A stretch of 34,663 nt of DNA from Deltaproteobacteria bacterium (GTDB taxonomy: Bacteria; Myxococcota_A; Polyangia; Polyangiales; JADJMO01), in assembly GCA_022843175.1 (NCBI GenBank), contig JALHOE010000084.1, forward strand, positions 1 through 34,663, read 5' to 3'. Every line of letters begins with the position of its first letter. Within the stretch, counting starts at the first letter, position 1. Below, in pieces: positions 14,261-21,744 of the stretch. Below the pieces are notes generated by a model. It had not been told where the DNA came from. It did not search any database and was given only the letters and a program-made list of their open reading frames with translations. Position numbers and translations under genes: made by a program.

Positions 14261-15637
14261 GTGAAAGACACACCGCCCAACCCCACTCCCTCCGCGTACG
14301 ACGACACAGTCTCCGACGACCTCGTGATCGAGCTCTTGAATGACCTGCATGTCCACCAGATTCGTCGACAGGCCGAAGAGGACATCGCGCCATTCTGGGA
14401 GGCCGCGCGCGTGCAGATCGGGGCATGCACCGGAGACGTCGGCTCCCGCGGTGTGAGCAAGGTCGTGTACGCGCGTGCTCGGGAAGCACTTGAGTCGGTT
14501 CTCGTGCGTCGCCGCAAAGGCGAGCTCGCCGGTTTGCCCCCGAAGACGAGGCTGTCGAGAGACCGATGGCTCGCCGCGTTCGGCGTGCGCGCCGAAACGC
14601 CGCCGGCGATCGCCCCCACGGCGGCATCACCCGCGGCGATTGCATCGAATCCGTCACTCTCTCTGATCGGACCGGCCGAGCTGCTGAAGCTTCCCGCGTC
14701 GCCGCCGTGGCTCATCGAAGATCTCTGGGTCGGCGAGGGCGTGGGGATCATCGGCGCGGCGCCCAAGTCCTACAAGACGTGGATCGCCATCGAGATGGCG
14801 ATCGCGGTCTCGTCCGGGACCCCGTGTTTCGGTCGGTTCGAGGTACCGACCCCCGGTCCTGTGATCGCGTACTTCGCGGAGGACTCCCTTCCCGCCATTC
14901 GCGAGCGAATTCTGGCCGTCTGCAGCGCGCGGGGACTCGAGCTCGAGCGCCTGCCGCTTCAACTCGTGGCGGCCAGCGTGCTTCGTCTGGACTCGCTCGC
15001 GGACCAGGATCGCCTTCGCGAGGTCGTCGAGCAGACGCGCCCCCGATTGCTCGTCCTCGATCCACTTGTTCGGCTTCATGGCGGCGACGAAAACGACTCC
15101 GGCCACATCGGTCGGCTGCTCGGTTTCCTCCGGACCCTGCAGCGTGATTACGGCACATCGATCGTGCTCACGCATCACAACCGCAAGACGCATTCGAGCC
15201 GTGCGCCCGAGGGCCAGGGGTTGCGCGGGTCCGGGGACCTGCACGCGTGGACGGATACCGGGCTCTTCCTCCGGCGACGAAGCGGTGTCGTTACCCTGCG
15301 GGTCGAGCACCGTTCCGCCGCGTCGCCGGAGCCGATGCGAGTCGCGCTCTCGCGTGATCCCGCGCCTCACCTCCAGGTGTCCGATCTCGTGGCGGAGGAC
15401 GAGGACGACGGTCCGATGCAGAGCACGGAGTCGCTCGAGGTGCGAGCGCACCGGGCGATCGCAGAATCCGAGGCACCGCTCAGCCGAGGCGCATTGCGTG
15501 CCGTCCTCCGGTGCCGCAACGAGTCGCTCACGACAGTGCTCCGGGCTCTCGTCGCGCAAGGGAGGGTGCGCCACGTCGACGGCCGGTGGGCGGCCCGCGA
15601 GACATCGTCCGCGCCATCACGCCCGTGCGATCCCTGA
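14261..15637 (+). CDS. RepA-like AAA_25 helicase/ATPase with C-terminal winged helix
   Basis: This is a 458-residue protein if it starts at GTG 14261. Residues 155-360 form a RecA-like ATPase: Walker A GAAPKSYKT (165-173), Walker B LLVLDPLVRL (D267), then SIVLTHHNRKT as sensor. The spacing and the P-K-S-x-K-T form of Walker A match the AAA_25/RSF1010 RepA group of hexameric helicases found on plasmids and phages. The C-terminal 70 residues (ALRAVLRCRNESLTTVLRAL) look like a winged helix. It probably drives replication or maintenance of the element. It overlaps a possible leader frame by four bases. Confidence 0.75.
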   Translation: MKDTPPNPTPSAYDDTVSDDLVIELLNDLHVHQIRRQAEEDIAPFWEAARVQIGACTGDVGSRGVSKVVYARAREALESVLVRRRKGELAGLPPKTRLSRDRWLAAFGVRAETPPAIAPTAASPAAIASNPSLSLIGPAELLKLPASPPWLIEDLWVGEGVGIIGAAPKSYKTWIAIEMAIAVSSGTPCFGRFEVPTPGPVIAYFAEDSLPAIRERILAVCSARGLELERLPLQLVAASVLRLDSLADQDRLREVVEQTRPRLLVLDPLVRLHGGDENDSGHIGRLLGFLRTLQRDYGTSIVLTHHNRKTHSSRAPEGQGLRGSGDLHAWTDTGLFLRRRSGVVTLRVEHRSAASPEPMRVALSRDPAPHLQVSDLVAEDEDDGPMQSTESLEVRAHRAIAESEAPLSRGALRAVLRCRNESLTTVLRALVAQGRVRHVDGRWAARETSSAPSRPCDP

Positions 15638-15674
15638 CAAGCGTCGCGGGTCTCAACAGACCACACTACGCCGG

Positions 15675-16811
15675 ATGACCGCTGAAGCCAGGCCCCGCAT
15701 CGTGTACGCCGACGAGAGCGGCAACACGGGCGACGCAACGAGACCGGTGAACGCCGATCAGCCGAGCTTTTGCCTTGCCGCGATCATGGAAGGCGAGGAG
15801 GGCGAGTTCGACGAGCTCGGAAGGGAGATCCTCCGCACGTATCAGCGGCAGCGCAGCGAGTTGAAAGCGAAGACTGCGCCTCCGGCCGCGTACACCAAGC
15901 TCTTCGACGTCCTACTCGAGCGGCGGCGACCGATCGTCGTCGAGGCCGTGGACATGGAGCTGTACGCGATCGACCACGTGGTCTCGTTCGTCCTTCACGC
16001 CGTTCCGCTCGCCTCGGGACGGGACATCGATGCCAGCGAGCGAGCGAACACCTTCGCGGACACGCTCATCGAGGCAGGCGTCAACGACATCGTGCTGCCG
16101 CCGTACCGCGCGTTCGCGAAGGATCCGCGAGAGGAAACCGGACGGGCGTTCGTCGATGCGATGACGACTGCGCTTGCCGGAGCGATCGAACGACACCCCG
16201 ACCGCCGCGAGGTGCTGACCGTGATGGAGCGAGCCTTGCGGGAGACGTTGGAGGCGCGGCGGTCGGAGCATGCGGAAGTGGAGGCGTACTGGCGCTCGTT
16301 CCTGCCGCCCCCCGACGAGACCGAGGCGGCGAACCCGCAGACGATGCTCCCCCATACGAGTTCGTTCTCGGGCCTGTGCTGGCGTCTCAACAAGCTCGCG
16401 GGGGGCACCCCCTTCGTCGTGCGGCATGATGAACAGAACGAGTTCGGCCCGATCCTGCGTGCCACGCTACAGCAGCTCGCGGCGTTCCCTCGCGGTCTGG
16501 CCATGCAGCTCAACCGTTCGGCGCACGGGCGCTTCCAAGACTTCGTCTTTCCGCCCGGACGTGCCGCGCTGGAGTTTGTTCGGTCCGAAGACACGCCCGG
16601 CGTGCAGCTCGCCGACTTGATCGCCGGATTCGTCACCCGTCGTCTGAACACGATCATCAGGCGGCAGGAGTTACCCGAATGGTCGAACGAGATCGCCAGG
16701 AGCGTCCACGAGCAGCAGCCCGTCGCCATCAGAGTGATGAGTTCTACGACGCGCGCCCAGCGATTCCACATGACGGAGAACGTCTGGGTCGCGGGCGCGA
16801 CGATGGCGTGA
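15675..16811 (+). CDS. DUF3800 family protein
   Basis: This is a 378-residue protein. It begins with the diagnostic YADESGN (11-17). It also carries RHDEQNEF near residue 255 and ends its core with GVQLADLIAG near residue 314. These three conserved acidic motifs define DUF3800, a predicted RNase H-like/nuclease-like family common in phages and defence islands, whose biochemical activity is not established. The helical insert between the first and second motif is long. It stands alone between the ATPase and the methyltransferase, all in the same direction, with a 37-bp gap to the ATPase. Confidence 0.8.
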   Translation: MTAEARPRIVYADESGNTGDATRPVNADQPSFCLAAIMEGEEGEFDELGREILRTYQRQRSELKAKTAPPAAYTKLFDVLLERRRPIVVEAVDMELYAIDHVVSFVLHAVPLASGRDIDASERANTFADTLIEAGVNDIVLPPYRAFAKDPREETGRAFVDAMTTALAGAIERHPDRREVLTVMERALRETLEARRSEHAEVEAYWRSFLPPPDETEAANPQTMLPHTSSFSGLCWRLNKLAGGTPFVVRHDEQNEFGPILRATLQQLAAFPRGLAMQLNRSAHGRFQDFVFPPGRAALEFVRSEDTPGVQLADLIAGFVTRRLNTIIRRQELPEWSNEIARSVHEQQPVAIRVMSSTTRAQRFHMTENVWVAGATMA

Positions 16812-16949
16812 CTCCACCCGCCGCGCTCGTCCCGGCCGTCGACTGCCCTCATGCGGTTCTGTCGTCGGCTGCTGGGTGTTCGTTTTGGTGACGTCCACGC
16901 GATCATCTCTCGTCAGCAAAAGGTCCACATGGGGTACGCTGCGTGACGA

Positions 16950-18632
16950 ATGCTGGATCGCGCGACCGTGGCTCGCATCCGGCGCCTTGCAGCGAAGGGT
17001 CACGGCACGGTCGTCATCGCGCGCGAGATCGGTGCCGCCCCGAAGACGGTCCGTCGCTACCTGACGTCAGCCGAAGCCGACGTGCAGATTCGCCCGCGGG
17101 CGCGTCGGCTGACGCCGGATCAGGTCGCGATCGTGATGGAGGTGTTTCGCGAGCAGGCCGGCTTCAACGCTTCGCTCACCGCGAAGGTCGTCTCGGCGAG
17201 GGGCATCGTAGCGAGTGCTCGGACCATCCATCGGGTGATCGCGTCGAACTGGAAGGGGCGGCGGCCGCGGCGCCGGCCAGTGCGCGTCGCGACGACGGCC
17301 TGCGACTCGTTTGCGTTTACGTGGGCGGGAAAGGCGGCAGCACTCGAAGCAGCGCAGCGACCGACTGAAGGCCGACTCGTCAGGCGGGGCACTGCGGCGC
17401 AGAAGGTGCGCCGCGGTCACGAGCTGATTGTGGCCGACAATCTGGACTCCCTGAAGCTCCTCCGTCAGACCCGGGGCGCGTTCGTGAAAGCGGCGTACCT
17501 CGATCCACCCTACGGGACCGGCACGAAGTTCACGTACGACGACCGATTCGGACCGGCTGGTGGCGGGGACCGGCGGGACGCCAGAAATGCGGCGTGGCTC
17601 TCGATGTTGTTCCCGCGGCTGGTGGTCCTTCGGGACCTGTTGCTCGCCAACGGAGTCGCGGTGATCTCTATCGACGATCGGCACCTGCACCACGTCCGCA
17701 TGCTCATGGATGAGGTCTTCGGCGAGGAGCAGTTCGTTGCGTGCATCACGGTGCGCTCGAACCCTCGGGGCAAGAGTCTGCGGCGCCACGTCGCCACGAA
17801 CCACGAGTTCCTCGTTGTGTACGCAAAGGACCGGCGCGGGTCGGGCGTGATGGGCGGGGTGCGGCTTCACGCCGAAGACGTCGCACGTCACTACCGCCAC
17901 GCCGACAAGCGGGGCCGCTACGCCCTCTACCCACTGCGAGGTACCGATCACCGTCGGCGCCGCCAGGACCAGGAATCGATGTTCTACGCCCTGTTCGTCG
18001 ACCCGAGGACGGGCGAGGTCTCGACGCGTAGAGCGGGGCGCTACACGGTGACGGTCTACCCCGAGGCCACCGGCGGTGAGGGTGACGGCGTGTGGACGTG
18101 GGGGCGCGCGCGGGCGGCGAGCGAGACGAACCACCTGATCGCGAAGCGGTCCTCGCGGGGAATCTGGCGCATTTTCCGGAAGGTCTACGCCGAGTCCGAT
18201 GCCGCTTACTCGCGGGCGACCAGCATCTGGAGCGAGAGGACCTTCTCGTACGCGGCCGGCAAAAGGGCCGTCGACGCCGCGGTCGGCGAGGGCGTGTTCC
18301 AATTCGCAAAACCGGTCGACCTGCTGAGCCGCATCGTCGAGGTCACCACCCGCCGGACGCATCGCGACGTCGTGCTGGACGTGTTCGCCGGGTCGGGGAC
18401 GCTCGCCGAGGCGCTGATCGCGCTCAACCGCGACGACGGTGGGGACCGCCGTGTGATCTCGCTGCAACAGGCGGAACCGACACCGGAGGGTTCGGCCGCC
18501 CGCGAGGGCGGCTACCGAACCGTCGCAGACATCTGCCGGGCGCGGATCCGACGCGCATGCGCGTTGTCGACGCCGAAGACGTCGTTCGAGACCCACGTCG
18601 TTGTGAAACCGATGCCGCGCCGAGCGACCTAG
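16950..18632 (+). CDS. N6-adenine DNA methyltransferase (type III Mod-like) with N-terminal transposase-like HTH
   Basis: This is a 560-residue protein. Residues 155-510 are a beta-class amino-methyltransferase: catalytic motif DPPYGTGTKF (185-194) comes first and the SAM-binding LDVFAGSGT (about 476-484) comes near the end, an order shared with type III Mod subunits. A long variable region (about 270-430) is likely the target-recognition part. Residues 1-110 carry a helix-turn-helix (VARIRRLAAKGHGTVVIARE) and a second HTH-like part ending in a basic stretch. This recalls the N-terminus of IS21-type or IS630-type transposases. No restriction subunit is adjacent, so it is an orphan methylase. 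The start has a weak ribosome binding site. Confidence 0.8.
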   Translation: MLDRATVARIRRLAAKGHGTVVIAREIGAAPKTVRRYLTSAEADVQIRPRARRLTPDQVAIVMEVFREQAGFNASLTAKVVSARGIVASARTIHRVIASNWKGRRPRRRPVRVATTACDSFAFTWAGKAAALEAAQRPTEGRLVRRGTAAQKVRRGHELIVADNLDSLKLLRQTRGAFVKAAYLDPPYGTGTKFTYDDRFGPAGGGDRRDARNAAWLSMLFPRLVVLRDLLLANGVAVISIDDRHLHHVRMLMDEVFGEEQFVACITVRSNPRGKSLRRHVATNHEFLVVYAKDRRGSGVMGGVRLHAEDVARHYRHADKRGRYALYPLRGTDHRRRRQDQESMFYALFVDPRTGEVSTRRAGRYTVTVYPEATGGEGDGVWTWGRARAASETNHLIAKRSSRGIWRIFRKVYAESDAAYSRATSIWSERTFSYAAGKRAVDAAVGEGVFQFAKPVDLLSRIVEVTTRRTHRDVVLDVFAGSGTLAEALIALNRDDGGDRRVISLQQAEPTPEGSAAREGGYRTVADICRARIRRACALSTPKTSFETHVVVKPMPRRAT

Positions 18633-18692
18633 AAAACCGCCGCGGCTAGAGCGTGTTTGACCGAGGGCCCATGTCTCGAGCGCCGATCAAAT

Positions 18693-19076
18693 TCACATGA
18701 GCACCATCCCCGCGCACTCGTACACGTACCAGCTCGAGTCGCTCGCCTCGTTCTGTAGCCATTGCGGGCCGTCCCGCAGACGTTCGACCTCCGCCGCGAC
18801 CGCGCACTCGTCGGCGGAATTAAGTGAGGGCGGCAGCGCGTACACGTAGGCGTTGAGCTCGCCGCCTCTGCTCGGCGCCTGGGTCACGAAGTAGCGCCGT
18901 CCGGACGGGCGTCGCTGGCCCGCCGCGAACTGCTCGATCGCCTCTTCGAGCGATTCGTTCTTCGTTGGAGTCACGCAGCCCGCCATGCACCAGCAGGGCC
19001 ACATGAGCGTGCGATAGCCGCGGTCGGCCATCCATCGCAGGGCGTCGAGGAACGTCATCACGGAAGTTGTCGTCAT
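18693..19076 (-). CDS. orphan protein, paralogue of the gene at 27091-27471
   Basis: This 127-residue protein shares a sequence scaffold with the 126-residue protein encoded at 27091-27471. Common words include MTT..S.MT.L..L.WM..RGYR.L, WPC, RRYF, APS..G, VY.LP..L and LRDGPQ. The pattern is of two copies of one orphan family in one element. It is short, soluble and rich in aromatic residues, and it has many Cys residues (WPCWCMAGC), unlike its partner. Function unknown. It is divergent from the 19245-19960 pair and reads against the methyltransferase end. Confidence 0.7.
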   Translation of the reverse strand: MTTTSVMTFLDALRWMADRGYRTLMWPCWCMAGCVTPTKNESLEEAIEQFAAGQRRPSGRRYFVTQAPSRGGELNAYVYALPPSLNSADECAVAAEVERLRDGPQWLQNEASDSSWYVYECAGMVLM

Positions 19077-19244
19077 CCCGTTCCGTACAGCGTCCTGGCG
19101 TGAACGACGGCGCCTCGAAGCCGCGTCGGTGCTCAGGGCCGCCGCTGGTGAACACCGACCGTTCGGGGAGGGCGCGCGGTGTAAGGGAGCTTACCGGCGC
19201 GGTCCCCGAGATCCTTCGGCCGATCGACGCTCCTGGAGATCATC

Positions 19245-19433
19245 ATGGACGACTTCATCATCGAATTCGAAGAGGCGCTGCACTGCGGCATTCCCGGCTT
19301 CGCGCTCAGGCTTGAGTGGACGACGAAGAACGAGCTCGCCACCGGCAATATCGACCGCTGCCCGGTGACGCCCGCGGTGTCCGGTGGTTTCGAGTCGAAC
19401 GACTTGTCGATCGCGAAGGAGGGCGCCCGATGA
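19245..19433 (+). CDS. small acidic protein
   Basis: This is a 62-residue protein with a GGAGA ribosome binding site before ATG 19245. It begins MDDFIIEFEEALHCGIPG, then has an unstructured-looking C-terminus. Its stop overlaps the start of the next gene by four bases (ATGA), showing they form a coupled pair. An antitoxin or partner role is possible from the layout, but no family is recognised. Confidence 0.55.
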   Translation: MDDFIIEFEEALHCGIPGFALRLEWTTKNELATGNIDRCPVTPAVSGGFESNDLSIAKEGAR

Positions 19434-19960
19434 ACATCCTCGAGATCGCGGCCAGGGTCCTCGACGCGTTGCCGCAGGAGCTCCCGCAGGACATCGACAC
19501 GGTCCTCGCGAAGTTTCCGGAGCGCGAGCAACACATCGTGCGGAAGTCGGTGCAAATGCCCCCCGAACTCTACTGGCCGACGGCGATCGCGGCGAGCGTC
19601 GTCGCAAGCTCGCTTCGGGAGCACGTGACTGGCGAGCTGGCGGCTGCCTATCGCGCAGCCGCACTCGTCTACGAGGAGCTCGCATGGCTCAGCCGCTTCT
19701 TCGCCGACGACGTCGCAGTCAGCGCCGCGAGCGCGGCCGAGACGCTCGACGTCACCCGGCAGTCGGCACAGAAGGCGCTGGACGCAGCGGTCAAGATGGG
19801 GCTGTTGACCAGGCGGCGCTACAAGAACAAGGAAACGTACCATCCGCTCGTGTTGGAGCGCCCGCCGATCGACAAGACGACTGACAGCGAGGGCAGTGCG
19901 AACGTCGTCGCGGGCGCCAGCCCGAGCGACGCATGCGACGGACCGGACTGGCTGTTCTAG
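19430..19960 (+). CDS. hypothetical protein with C-terminal winged-helix-like DNA-binding domain
   Basis: This is a 176-residue protein. Residues 1-95 are helical. Residues 98-150 (SAASAAETLDVTRQSAQKAL... KMGLLTRRRYKNKETYHPLVL) have the helix-turn-helix-wing pattern of small MarR/GntR-like domains. It shares this layout with the 13114-13689 gene. It follows the 62-residue gene with a four-base overlap, and a strong hairpin lies downstream. It may be a regulator, or a DNA-binding partner of the small protein. No family could be named. Confidence 0.55.
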   Translation: MNILEIAARVLDALPQELPQDIDTVLAKFPEREQHIVRKSVQMPPELYWPTAIAASVVASSLREHVTGELAAAYRAAALVYEELAWLSRFFADDVAVSAASAAETLDVTRQSAQKALDAAVKMGLLTRRRYKNKETYHPLVLERPPIDKTTDSEGSANVVAGASPSDACDGPDWLF

Positions 19961-20039
19961 CGTCGAGCGACGTTCGCTCCCGGCCGGTGACGCGCGCCCT
20001 GGTTAGCGTCTACACGATCGGGGACGAGGCGGCCCCCCA

Positions 20040-20081
20040 ACCACCGCGACGGTCGTGGTCAGCGCTGACCGTCGCGGTGGT
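20040..20081. terminator. 14-bp perfect inverted repeat with palindromic core
   Basis: Arms at 20040-20053 and 20068-20081 (CCACCGCGACGGT core) enclose a loop. The bases GGTCAGCGCTGACC at 20057-20070 are themselves a perfect palindrome spanning the loop and the start of the right arm. It is 80 bases after the 19430-19960 gene. It fits a terminator, but the nested symmetry would also suit a protein-binding site or small replication/termination element. There is no T-run. Confidence 0.5.
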
Positions 20082-20099
20082 CCTCCTGGCATAGGTCTA

Positions 20100-20528
20100 A
20101 TGCGACGGCCTGAGATCATCCCGCGGCTTCGCAGAACCTCGACGAGGTGCTCACGCCGAGACGTGTCGGCGCAGTCATTCCGCTTCGTCAGTGCGGCACG
20201 ATGGCTGTTTTGGAGGCACGCCACGGGTCGTGACGTGGAGCTCGATCAGATCGACGTGCAACCGTTCGCGCGTGCCGCCGACGCAGCGCTGAGGAGCATA
20301 GCTCGCCGCCAGGGCGTCGGCCTGAAGTGCGCGTCCGAGCAGGACGTCGATGCGCTTCTCGGACGCGTGCTGCGCGGCGAGCTGGAGCCGCATCCTACGG
20401 AACCTTATCCGTGGGAAATCGACGACGCGGACTTGGCAGCCGTCGAGACTCCAGCGGTGAGCGCAGACGGAGTCGCGCCCGTGCTGGAGATCGTCGACGG
20501 CGCCCCTGGTGGTGTGCGCCGTCACTGA
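20100..20528 (+). CDS. hypothetical protein
   Basis: This is a 142-residue protein with an AGG five bases before ATG 20100. The middle section (VDALLGRVLRGELEP, PYPWEIDDADLAAVE) is acidic and helical. No recognised domain, signal or membrane segment. The complementary strand also has an open frame, so coding here is moderately rather than firmly supported. It lies directly upstream of the reverse-transcriptase operon, with a 118-bp gap, and could be part of the same transcription unit. Confidence 0.4.
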   Translation: MRRPEIIPRLRRTSTRCSRRDVSAQSFRFVSAARWLFWRHATGRDVELDQIDVQPFARAADAALRSIARRQGVGLKCASEQDVDALLGRVLRGELEPHPTEPYPWEIDDADLAAVETPAVSADGVAPVLEIVDGAPGGVRRH

Positions 20529-20646
20529 CGCGTCCGATGGCGACGGGGTTGCCCTGTCGAAGCTCCGAGCAGTGCTTCCGGTGTAGAGGGGACAAGAGCC
20601 CTACAACGACGTACCGCTGGCGATGAAGAAGACCGAGAGAACGACG

Positions 20647-21744
20647 ATGTCCACACCGACGGAGCTGACGAAAGACTGGCGAATCGAGCGACGCGATCGT
20701 CGACTCGAACAGGCCGTGCTGCCGTCGCCGCTTCGTCGGATCGTGCGCAGCGTGCGCCGCGATGATCTCGCGAGGGCGCTGCTCAGTGCGATCGACGACC
20801 GCGTGTTCACCATCGCGAGGGAACGCGGCCTCGTGCAAGTCGAGCGTCGGGTCGGAGATCCCGACCGCACATACGTGCGGCGGTGCGACGAGCACGCGAT
20901 CCTCATCGAGCTCGCGGCGCGCCCGGACATCGTCGGCTGGCTCCGGCGCGACGCTCAGACGATGCTCCGCGCAGAGCATACGGCGCGGTTGGAGCCATCC
21001 ATCACGCCGACCGTCGCGGAACGCACGCGATTTCACTGGAGCGTCGAAGGTGATGTCCTCGTCGTCGCTAGCGACGCCGGTCTCGGTTCTGCGCGCTACC
21101 TCGAAGGAGAACCCGACGGGTGGGCGCTCTGGGTCGCCGACCAACTCACGGGCAGTCTTGTTGACCCTCGCCCGCGGGTTTCGGTCGTCGGTGCCGGGGT
21201 GGGCGGCATCGTGCGTGCGCTCACGGTCACAGGGCTCAGGAAGTTCCGAGTCGAGGAGTGCGACTGGATCCGCAGTGAGCCGACGGCCCTCAACGCACGA
21301 TTTGCCGTTCGTCGAGGCCAGGACGCACTCGAGCCCGGGCACGACGCCGTCGTCTTGGTGTTCCCCTCCTGCGCGACGCCCGCAGCCTCGCAACACCGGC
21401 GAATCTACGTGCCCGACGGGGTCGCGAGCGCCGTCGAGGATCCTTCGCGGCTCGGTCGGAAAAAGTGGCTCCGCTCGCTCTCGGGGTACCTCGCGCTCGC
21501 GATGCAGGCAGTCCGCCCCGACCGTCGCGGCTACTTCCTGATCCCGACCAGCGTGCGCGATGCGCAGGGATACCTGTCGGACCCGCAGCTCGCCGCCGAC
21601 GTCGAGGACATCGTCGTCGCGACGACCGGGCTGCGCGTCGTCGAGAAGAAGTGCGTCGAGGAGGTGTCGCCCGTCCGGTGGCCGTTCGTCGGTACCGCGA
21701 GATCGAACCGATTCAGCTTCATCATCGAGCGGGAGCCCTTCTGA
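20647..21744 (+). CDS. accessory protein of the RT operon, unknown, possible degenerate Rossmann/MTase-like fold
   Basis: This is a 365-residue protein. GAGAG lies eight bases before ATG 20647, which is preferred over ATG 20623. Its stop overlaps the RT start by one base (TGATG), so the two are translationally coupled. From residue 175 it reads VSVVGAGVGGIVRALT, then DAVVLVFPSCATP, then a KWLRSLSGYLALAMQAVRPDRRGYFLIPTS stretch and a C-terminal RSNRFSFIIE. The order (glycine-rich loop, VLVFPSC in the place of a catalytic motif, then a terminal beta-strand) recalls a class I methyltransferase that has lost its catalytic motif. That is inference. No name can be given. Its partner is clearly the RT. 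Confidence 0.6.
   Translation: MSTPTELTKDWRIERRDRRLEQAVLPSPLRRIVRSVRRDDLARALLSAIDDRVFTIARERGLVQVERRVGDPDRTYVRRCDEHAILIELAARPDIVGWLRRDAQTMLRAEHTARLEPSITPTVAERTRFHWSVEGDVLVVASDAGLGSARYLEGEPDGWALWVADQLTGSLVDPRPRVSVVGAGVGGIVRALTVTGLRKFRVEECDWIRSEPTALNARFAVRRGQDALEPGHDAVVLVFPSCATPAASQHRRIYVPDGVASAVEDPSRLGRKKWLRSLSGYLALAMQAVRPDRRGYFLIPTSVRDAQGYLSDPQLAADVEDIVVATTGLRVVEKKCVEEVSPVRWPFVGTARSNRFSFIIEREPF

Noticed and set aside
13962-14657. Long N-terminal extension of the ArsR-like gene (334-residue frame)
   Set aside because: ArsR proteins are about 100 residues. The upstream part is Arg-rich and overlaps the helicase gene.
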